DNA of 26,280 nt from CAZMXP01 sp964570285. GTDB taxonomy: Bacteria; Planctomycetota; PLA2. The DNA lies in the NCBI GenBank assembly GCA_964570285.1, contig CAZMXP010000063.1, positions 1-26,280 on the forward strand, in the 5' to 3' direction. Below the pieces are notes generated by a model. That model was given only the letters and a program-made list of their open reading frames with translations. It ran no database searches and was not told where the DNA came from. Positions within the stretch are counted from its first letter, which is position 1; every line of letters starts with the position of its first letter. A program made the translations under genes and the position numbers. Below are positions 20,269 to 26,280 of this stretch, piece after piece.

Positions 20269-23200
20269 ATGGCCCTGCGGCGATGCCTCCTCCTGCTCGC
20301 GCTCCTGCCGCTCGGGCCGGCGCTGTCGAAGGACGGCGAGGTGGCGCTGCTGACCGACGACGCGATCCCGCGCTACCTCGAGCGCGGGCGCGAACTCGCG
20401 AAGGCACAGCAGTGGGAGAAGATGTGCGACGTGCTGCAGCGGGTCATCGAGGGCGACCCGAAGATCTTCCCCGACCTGAAGCCGGAACTGCTGCACGCCG
20501 CCGTCCACAGCAGCGACGGGGAGATCTACCGCCCGGCGCGCGAGGTCTGCCTGCTCGAGCTGGCGCGCCTGCCCCCGGAGGGTCTCTCCGCCTACCGCGC
20601 GCTCTTCGACCGCGCCGCCCGCGACGCCTTCGAGGCGGCGGCGGGGCGCCCGACCCTCGAGGAGAGGCTGCTCGGCTACGCGGCCGTCTACGAGCCCTAC
20701 CTCATCTCGTCGCTCGGCGACGACGCGCTCGAGGCCGCGGCCGACCTGAACCTCTCCCTCGGCCGCCACGACGAGGCGCTCGCGCTGCTGCGCCGCCTGC
20801 TCGACGTCTACCCGAGGGACACCGACCGCGACATCCCGATGGCGCTCGCGAAGGCGGCCTACTGCGCGGCACGGCTCGGCAACGGGGAGATCCGGCAGGC
20901 CCTGCTCGACCGGCTCCTGGCCGACCACGGGGACGCGAGGCTCCGCCTCGAGGGGGCGCTCGTGCCCGCCCGCGACGTCGCCTCGCATCGCGCGCTCGGC
21001 GTGCGGCGCTCGGGCGACGAAACGGGCAGCGACGACTGGCCCTGCGCGCTCGGCAACGCCTCCGGCACGGGCATCGGGGAGGACCTGCCCGAGACCCTCG
21101 CGCGCACGCCGCTCTGGCGGTACGGGCTCCACGAGAGGGACGCGCGCCTCGTGGCGGGACGCGGCCACTGGATGCCCCGCTGGCGCGACCGGGCCGCGTC
21201 GCCCCCGGCGGGCACGCGCACGTCGAAGGAGGCGGCCCGCGCCTACCCGGCGGTCCGGCCCGTGCTGATGGACGGCATCGTCTACTACAAGGACGGCCGC
21301 GAGGTCGTCGCCCGCCTCGCGAGCTGCGGGGCCCTCGTCTACGTCTTCGAGCACATCCTCGACCAGGACGAGCTGGGGCTGCCCCACGACGCCCCGCTCC
21401 CGATCGGCTGGGTGCGGCCGGGGTCGGGGGGGAGGAAGACCGAGGACGCCGCCCAGGTCGAGGAGATCTACCGCTATCTCGACTACGGCGGGAGCGCGGT
21501 CGCGGCCTCCCCGCGCCACCTCGTCACCGTCGGGTGGAGGGGAAGCGCCCCCTCCCACTACATCACGGGCCCGGGCCGCCCGAACCCGCAGCCGAACGTG
21601 CTCTCGGTCTTCGATCCGGTCGGGCGCAAGACGCAGTGGTTCTGCGACGCGACGCCCGACGGCGCCTCCTTCGCGGTCAGCTCCGACCCGGTCCTGCATG
21701 CCGAGTGGAAGCGCGACCGGATCGCCCACCAGTTCGTGCAGTTCCTCGGGCCGGGCGTCATCCGCGACGGCGTCCTCTACACCCTCGCGCAGGAGCCCGA
21801 GGCCGGCTACGGCGTCGCGCTCTGGGCCTTCCGCCTCGAGGACGGGCGCGTGCTCTTCCGCACGCAGATCCACCGGCGCGACGAGGTCGACAGGGCGCTG
21901 CCCGGGGGCTCGGCGCTCGCGGTGGCCGGCGGCGTCGTCTACGCGCTGACCGGCGCCGGGGTCGTGGCGGCGATCGACGGGCTGGCGCCCGGGCGCATCA
22001 AGTGGATCCGGCGCTATGCGCGCAGCTTCGAATCGGGGGGGGCCGGGGGCCGGACGCGGGGCATCCGCCAGCGGCTCGCCTACAACGACCCCATCGTCAC
22101 CGGCGGGCTCGTCGTCTGCGCGCCCGCGGACGGCAACGCCTTCTTCGCGGTCGACGCGGAGACCGGCCAGCGCGTCTGGGAGATGCCGCTCTCGCAGCAG
22201 ACCGGCGTCGTGCACCACGTGCTGGGCGTCAGCGGGGGCGCCCTCGTGCTCGCGGGCACCGACATCGTCGCCGTCGACGTCGCCACGGGGAAGAAGCGCT
22301 GGGGACCGCACATGCTGCAGGACGTCACCGTCTTCGGCCGGGGGTTCCTCGGCCCGAAGTACGCCTACGTGCCGACCCGCCTGCCGCGGATGAACAGCTC
22401 GCGCATCCAGCGCTACGAGCTGGCGACGGGGCAGATGGCGCCCCCGCTGGTGTTCGAGGCCGAGCGGCTCGGGAACCTGCTCTCCGTGGGCGGACGCCTC
22501 CTCGTCGCGAACGACGAGGAGATCCTCTGCTTCTCCACCGCGGAGCAGGAGAAGGCGGCGCTCGGGCGCCGCCGGGGCCCGGAGGCCTACCTGCAGTTCG
22601 AGCGCGGCCTGATCGCGCTGGCGGGGAGCAGCCCCGCGCGAGCCGAGGCGGCGGAGTGCTTCCGCGCGGCCCTGAAGGCCCCGCCGCACGAGGGGCCGAT
22701 GGAGTGGGCGAGCTACCAGCGGATCGCCCTCGAGAACCTGCACGCGCTGGCCCGGGAGACCTCGGCGGTCGCGCCCCTCGACGAGGCGCGCCTGCTCGCG
22801 CGCGAACTCGACGCGCTGGGGGAGGCGGACCAGCCGCGGCTCTACGCGGCCCAGACCGAACTCGTTGCGGTCGACGTGCTCGCGCAGGCGGGCAGGCCCG
22901 CGGAGGCCCTGGCCCTCCTCGACCGCCTGCCCGCCGAGTACGCCGCGGAGACGGTGGTGTCGGGGGGGCAGATCCTGACGACGGCGACGGCGGCCCGCGC
23001 GGCGAGGCAGCGCCTGCTCGAGCGGGCCGAGTTCCGGGCGGTCTTCGAGGGGCGCGTGCGCGCCGCCATCGCGGCCGCGGTCGAGCGGCGCGACCTCGCG
23101 GAACTGGAGGCGCTTCCCGCCCGCCTCGACCACGAGCCGCCGAGCGAGGAGGCCTACTTCGCGCTCGCGAAGCTCCACGAGGCGGCAGGGGAGATGGCCC

Positions 23201-24855
23201 TCGCCGAACTCTCCTACAAGTCGGTCGTCGAGCACCATCCCGACCACGCGCGGTGCCCCGAGGCGCAGCTCGAACTCGCGCGGCTGATGCTCGGGCAGGG
23301 GCTCGTCGGCGAGGCGCGCCGGTGGCGCGACCGCGCCGTGGCCCGCATCGGGGAGGAGCAGCGGCGCCAGCTCGCCTCGCTGCTCGCGCAGGTGAACGAG
23401 GCGCTCGTGGGCGCGGGCAAGATCGGGCTGCTGCCGCGGCTCGCGCTGCCGCTCGCCGCCTCGCCCTTCCCGTCGTCGGGGGAGAGTCCGGTCCCCGTCG
23501 ACGGTGCGCTGCCCGACGACCTGCCGCCGGGCTACTGCGTCACCGCGGACGACACGGGCTACAGCGCCTGGGACGGCGACGGCAAGCGCCTCTGGCGCGT
23601 GCCGAACGCCGCGGGGCAGGCGATCCCCCCGGGCCCCCCTGGATCGGCCGACTCGGCGGCGGTCGCGACGGCGATCGCCTCCGCGCGCGGCGCCTACGCG
23701 GTCGACGGCGACCTCGTGCTCGCCGACGTGACGGGCGTGCTGCGCGTCGGCGCGCGGACCGGCGACCTGCGCTGGCAGCGCCCGCCGCTCGCGGAGCACG
23801 CGGCCGCCGCCGCGCGGCACGCGATCCTCGACCTGCGCGAGGACCTCGTGCGCACCGTCGCCGAGGGGGGGGGCCGGCGCCGGAACACGCTCCCCTCCCA
23901 CGCCGTGGCCGGGCCGATCCTGCTGCGCGTAAACCCGCGCACCGGCATCGAGGCCTACGACCTCGCGACGGGCTCGCTCGCGTGGCAGGACATCGAGACC
24001 AAGGGGCCCACGGTGGGCGGGCCGCACGTCGAGGGGCGGCTCTTCGCCGTCGGCTGGGCGGAGCCCGCGCTCGTGAGGGTGCTCGACGTGGAGGGCCACG
24101 AGGTGTGCGCGGTGCGCGAGGAGGGGATCCTCGTCGCGCCGCCGGTGCTCGACCCGCACGGGAGGCTCTTCGTCGTCGCCGGCAGCGACGAGCGCGTGCG
24201 CGACGGCGCGATGACGGTCCGCGGCGCGCGCGACGGCAGGCCGCTCGGCGGCGCCCCGCTGCCCGCGCACTCGCCCTACGCGGCGGTGCTCTTCGCGGAC
24301 GGCCTTCGCGCCGTCTACCACGACGGGGGCGACGGCGGCCCGGCGCGCTCGAACCTGCACTTCCTCGACCTCGCGCGCGGCGGCCCGGCGACGAGCGTCG
24401 CCTGCGAGCCGATGCTGCGCGACTTCCACGTCGTGCGCGACGGCGCGCGCCTCTTCCTGCTGACCTTCACGCAGGGGGTGCGCGACACCGGCGCGCGGCT
24501 CGTCCGGATCGACACCGAGGCGCGCGAGGCGCTGGCCTACGGCTACCCGCCGCTCTGCCGCGCCTACGCGCGGCCGCTGCTGACCCAGCGCTACCTCGCC
24601 TTCGCGGGCAGCGACGGCAGGGGGTCGCTCGTGCGGCTCTACGACCGCGAGGCGTCCGGGGCGCGCAGCGGCCCCTGCGAGGTCTTCGCCCTCCCGGGCG
24701 GCGCGGGGCTGACGAGCACCCTCGACTTCGAGGTCGCCGGCGGCGCGGAGCCGCCGCGCTACTCCGTCGCGACGGCGCTCGCCCCGGCCGGCGACGGCCT
24801 GCTCTTCGCGGGCCCGCTCGGCGTCTGGCGGCTCGGCGCGCCGGGGGGGCGGTGA
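20269..24855 (+). CDS. Giant secreted protein with TPR-like and PQQ-type beta-propeller regions
   Basis: A 1528-residue exported protein (signal peptide MALRRCLLLLALLPLGPALS). Regions in order: helical TPR-like repeats (about 30-230; for example ELAKAQQWEKMCDVLQRVIE and LNLSLGRHDEALALLRRLLD); a first propeller of PQQ/quinoprotein-dehydrogenase-like blades (about 320-760), with VDAETGQRVWEMP and VDVATGKKRW; a second helical region (about 760-1080), with AEAAECFRAAL and ALAKLHEAAGEMALAELSYK; and a second propeller (about 1090-1528), with AWDGDGKRLWRVP, VGARTGDLRWQRP and YDLATGSLAWQ. The blade motif TG..W is structural and does not by itself indicate PQQ binding. Proteins of this plan are typical of Planctomycetota and probably act as extracytoplasmic assembly or sensing scaffolds. 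An in-frame GTG at 20257 is an alternative start but overlaps the -10-like hexamer. Confidence 0.88.
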   Translation: MALRRCLLLLALLPLGPALSKDGEVALLTDDAIPRYLERGRELAKAQQWEKMCDVLQRVIEGDPKIFPDLKPELLHAAVHSSDGEIYRPAREVCLLELARLPPEGLSAYRALFDRAARDAFEAAAGRPTLEERLLGYAAVYEPYLISSLGDDALEAAADLNLSLGRHDEALALLRRLLDVYPRDTDRDIPMALAKAAYCAARLGNGEIRQALLDRLLADHGDARLRLEGALVPARDVASHRALGVRRSGDETGSDDWPCALGNASGTGIGEDLPETLARTPLWRYGLHERDARLVAGRGHWMPRWRDRAASPPAGTRTSKEAARAYPAVRPVLMDGIVYYKDGREVVARLASCGALVYVFEHILDQDELGLPHDAPLPIGWVRPGSGGRKTEDAAQVEEIYRYLDYGGSAVAASPRHLVTVGWRGSAPSHYITGPGRPNPQPNVLSVFDPVGRKTQWFCDATPDGASFAVSSDPVLHAEWKRDRIAHQFVQFLGPGVIRDGVLYTLAQEPEAGYGVALWAFRLEDGRVLFRTQIHRRDEVDRALPGGSALAVAGGVVYALTGAGVVAAIDGLAPGRIKWIRRYARSFESGGAGGRTRGIRQRLAYNDPIVTGGLVVCAPADGNAFFAVDAETGQRVWEMPLSQQTGVVHHVLGVSGGALVLAGTDIVAVDVATGKKRWGPHMLQDVTVFGRGFLGPKYAYVPTRLPRMNSSRIQRYELATGQMAPPLVFEAERLGNLLSVGGRLLVANDEEILCFSTAEQEKAALGRRRGPEAYLQFERGLIALAGSSPARAEAAECFRAALKAPPHEGPMEWASYQRIALENLHALARETSAVAPLDEARLLARELDALGEADQPRLYAAQTELVAVDVLAQAGRPAEALALLDRLPAEYAAETVVSGGQILTTATAARAARQRLLERAEFRAVFEGRVRAAIAAAVERRDLAELEALPARLDHEPPSEEAYFALAKLHEAAGEMALAELSYKSVVEHHPDHARCPEAQLELARLMLGQGLVGEARRWRDRAVARIGEEQRRQLASLLAQVNEALVGAGKIGLLPRLALPLAASPFPSSGESPVPVDGALPDDLPPGYCVTADDTGYSAWDGDGKRLWRVPNAAGQAIPPGPPGSADSAAVATAIASARGAYAVDGDLVLADVTGVLRVGARTGDLRWQRPPLAEHAAAAARHAILDLREDLVRTVAEGGGRRRNTLPSHAVAGPILLRVNPRTGIEAYDLATGSLAWQDIETKGPTVGGPHVEGRLFAVGWAEPALVRVLDVEGHEVCAVREEGILVAPPVLDPHGRLFVVAGSDERVRDGAMTVRGARDGRPLGGAPLPAHSPYAAVLFADGLRAVYHDGGDGGPARSNLHFLDLARGGPATSVACEPMLRDFHVVRDGARLFLLTFTQGVRDTGARLVRIDTEAREALAYGYPPLCRAYARPLLTQRYLAFAGSDGRGSLVRLYDREASGARSGPCEVFALPGGAGLTSTLDFEVAGGAEPPRYSVATALAPAGDGLLFAGPLGVWRLGAPGGR

Positions 24856-24899
24856 CGCCCGCGGCGCGGGCCGGCGCGCGGCGATCGGCGCCTGCGGGT

Positions 24900-24905
24900 T
24901 AAGAT
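24900..24905 (+). promoter_or_regulatory. -10 element of the toroid-protein gene (leaderless type)
   Basis: TAAGAT ends 7 nt before the ATG at 24913. The bases 17 bp upstream show no -35 hexamer. Confidence 0.5.
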
Positions 24906-24912
24906 CCACGGC

Positions 24913-25950
24913 ATGAGGTACGGCGCGCTCCTCCTCTGCCTCGGCCTCTTCGCCGCCCCGGGCCGGCCGCAGGACGCCAACGTCCCCGCGCTGCCGCGCG
25001 GCGCGTCGAAGAAGACCCGCGAGGCGATCGACCGCGGGCTCAAGTTCCTCGAGCGCGAGCAGAACCGCAAGGACGGCTCGTGGCGCTCGTCGGGCGGCTA
25101 CGGCAACTACCCCGTCTGCATGTCGGCGCTCTGCGGCCTCGCGCTGATGGCGGACGGGTCGAGCCCGACCCGCGGCCCCTACGCGGAGAACGTGCGCCTC
25201 ACGGTGAAGTTCATCCTCGGCATGCAGCAGCCCAACGGGGTCTACAGCGCGCCGGCCGAGGAGTCGCGGTCGATGTACGGCCACGGCTTCGGCACGCTCT
25301 TCCTCGCGCAGGCCTACGGCATGGAGGAGGACCTCGCCAAGCAGCGGACGATCCGCGAATCGCTCGATCGTGCGATCCAGCTCATCGCGCGCTCGCAGTC
25401 GCGCGACGGCGGCTGGCTCTACACGCCGGACTCGGGCGGCGACGAGGGGTCGGTGACGGTGACGCAGGTGCAGGCGCTGCGCGCCTGCCGCAACGCCGGC
25501 CTGCACGTGCCCAAGGAGACCATCGACCGGGCGATCCGGTACATCGAGAAGTCGCAGAACCCCGACGGGGGCATCTCCTACAGCGTCCGCTCGCGCGGCA
25601 GCCGCCCCGCGATCACCGCGGCGGCCTGCGCGGTGCTCTACAACGCGGGCGTCTACGACAGCCCGGCCGCCGAGAAGTGCTTCGCCTACGCGAAGAACTT
25701 CTGCAGCCCGGCGGCGGGCCACGCGCACGGCCACTACTTCTACACGCAGCTCTACATGTCGCAGGCCTGCTGGCAGAAGGGGGACAAGGAGTGGCTCCCC
25801 TACTACGAGAAGATCCAGCAGTACCTGCTCCAGGTCCAGGAGGGCAGCGGCGCGTGGAACGGCGATTCCGTGGGACACGCCTACGGCACGTCGATCGCGC
25901 TGCTGATCCTCCTTCTGCCCTACAGCAACCTCCCGATCCTCAGCCGCTAG
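24913..25950 (+). CDS. Secreted prenyltransferase/squalene-cyclase-like repeat protein
   Basis: A 345-residue protein with signal peptide MRYGALLLCLGLFAAPGRPQ and an alpha/alpha-toroid of the prenyltransferase/squalene-oxidase repeat type. Five QW-like motifs are spaced through it: QNRKDGSW (50-57), QQPNGVY (105-111), QSRDGGW (162-168), QNPDGGI (215-221) and QEGSGAW (309-315). The catalytic DxDD or DCTAE motifs of squalene-hopene or oxidosqualene cyclases are absent and the protein is about half their length, so a cyclase reaction is not expected; it is more likely a secreted binding protein. Closely similar proteins are frequent in Planctomycetota next to MoxR/DUF58 operons, as here, with a MoxR gene 35 nt downstream. 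The start is supported by TAAGAT 7 nt upstream and by the signal peptide. Confidence 0.9.
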   Translation: MRYGALLLCLGLFAAPGRPQDANVPALPRGASKKTREAIDRGLKFLEREQNRKDGSWRSSGGYGNYPVCMSALCGLALMADGSSPTRGPYAENVRLTVKFILGMQQPNGVYSAPAEESRSMYGHGFGTLFLAQAYGMEEDLAKQRTIRESLDRAIQLIARSQSRDGGWLYTPDSGGDEGSVTVTQVQALRACRNAGLHVPKETIDRAIRYIEKSQNPDGGISYSVRSRGSRPAITAAACAVLYNAGVYDSPAAEKCFAYAKNFCSPAAGHAHGHYFYTQLYMSQACWQKGDKEWLPYYEKIQQYLLQVQEGSGAWNGDSVGHAYGTSIALLILLLPYSNLPILSR

Positions 25951-25985
25951 GCGCGGGCGGGACAGAAGACGCAAGGAGACCCCCC

Positions 25986-26280
25986 ATGGACGATCGCGCC
26001 GCCATCGCGCGCCTCACCGAGGCGCACGGCCAGATCCGCGCCGAGATCCGGAAGGTCATCGTCGGCCAGGACAAGGTCGTCGAGGAGCTGCTCCTCGCGA
26101 TCTTCAGCCGCGGCCACTGCATCCTCGAGGGGGTGCCGGGCCTCGCGAAGACGCTGCTCGTCTCGACGCTCGCCCGCGCGATGAGCCTCTCGTTCAGCCG
26201 CATCCAGTTCACGCCCGACCTGATGCCCGCCGACATCACCGGCACCGAGGTGATCCAGGAGGACAAGGCGTCGGGCACCC
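25986..26280 (+). CDS. MoxR-family AAA+ ATPase, 3' end missing
   Basis: The first 98 codons of a MoxR-type AAA+ chaperone-like ATPase. The typical N-terminal IRKVIVGQDKVVEELLLAIF leads to HCILEGVPGLAKTLL, which contains Walker A (GVPGLAKT), and then to RIQFTPDLMPADITGTEV, conserved in this family. Walker B and the sensor motifs are beyond the window. MoxR ATPases usually act with DUF58 and von Willebrand A proteins encoded downstream, in maturation of metalloenzymes or in envelope stress; those genes would be expected to the right. AAGGAG lies 7 nt before the ATG, so as the second gene of the transcript it uses a Shine-Dalgarno sequence. Confidence 0.95.
   Translation, partial: MDDRAAIARLTEAHGQIRAEIRKVIVGQDKVVEELLLAIFSRGHCILEGVPGLAKTLLVSTLARAMSLSFSRIQFTPDLMPADITGTEVIQEDKASGT

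Noticed and set aside
20179..25974. A 1931-codon minus-strand open frame opposite the giant PQQ/TPR gene
   Set aside because: It is low-complexity Arg/Ala/Val-rich sequence mirroring GC-rich codons of the plus-strand genes, which have signal peptides and recognisable repeats.

Overview
The window is very GC-rich (roughly 70% by eye) and gene-dense. Its protein mix suggests a member of the Planctomycetota or a related uncultured lineage: secreted HEAT-repeat proteins, a giant TPR/PQQ-propeller protein, a squalene-cyclase-like toroid protein next to a MoxR ATPase, and a carboxypeptidase-regulatory-like lipoprotein. This is inference from gene content. The only core metabolic genes are the succinate dehydrogenase subunits, which resemble the Bacteroidetes-type (type B) enzyme.

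Layout. 1-2362: 3' part of sdhA, then sdhB. 2345-2451: a palindromic repeat fills the gap to a convergent leftward operon (6235-2453) made of a 132-aa unknown and two paralogous secreted HEAT proteins. 6236-6523: divergent intergenic region with a tetraloop-capped terminator and possibly a small RNA. 6524-8295: DUF72 gene, then ribonuclease HIII with a duplicated palindromic insert. 8279-8561 (minus): a chimeric remnant of a VapBC-like toxin-antitoxin pair and a 36-codon ORF. 8593-11477: a third HEAT protein, a secreted unknown and a LysR regulator. 11478-15149: three copies of a long non-coding repeat; two of them flank a membrane protein gene and a membrane-anchored zincin gene with a von Willebrand-like C-terminal half. 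15150-16646: lipoprotein. 16627-17607: a double-HxlR regulator divergent from a VOC protein across a shared operator. 17645-18907: AAA_14/DUF4143 ATPase. 19080-20249: MFS transporter. 20269-24855: giant PQQ/TPR protein. 24913-25950: toroid protein. 25986-end: MoxR ATPase, cut by the window end.

The most general observation concerns gene starts. Eight transcription units begin with a TANNNT hexamer ending only 6-8 nt before an ATG or GTG: TACAAT twice, TACACT, TACGAT, two TAGAAT, TATTAT, TAGTCT and TAAGAT, counting the 36-codon ORF as a ninth. Promoters of this form would give leaderless mRNAs. Genes inside operons instead show stop/start overlaps or Shine-Dalgarno sequences. This architecture was used to choose several starts.

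Other points worth a second look are a W/F-x2-WW-x2-N-x-E motif shared by all three HEAT proteins, the repeat-flanked zincin cassette, the in-frame 2 x 45 bp insert in ribonuclease HIII, and the loss of the Walker B glutamate in the DUF4143 ATPase. No tRNA, rRNA, CRISPR array or complete insertion sequence was seen.
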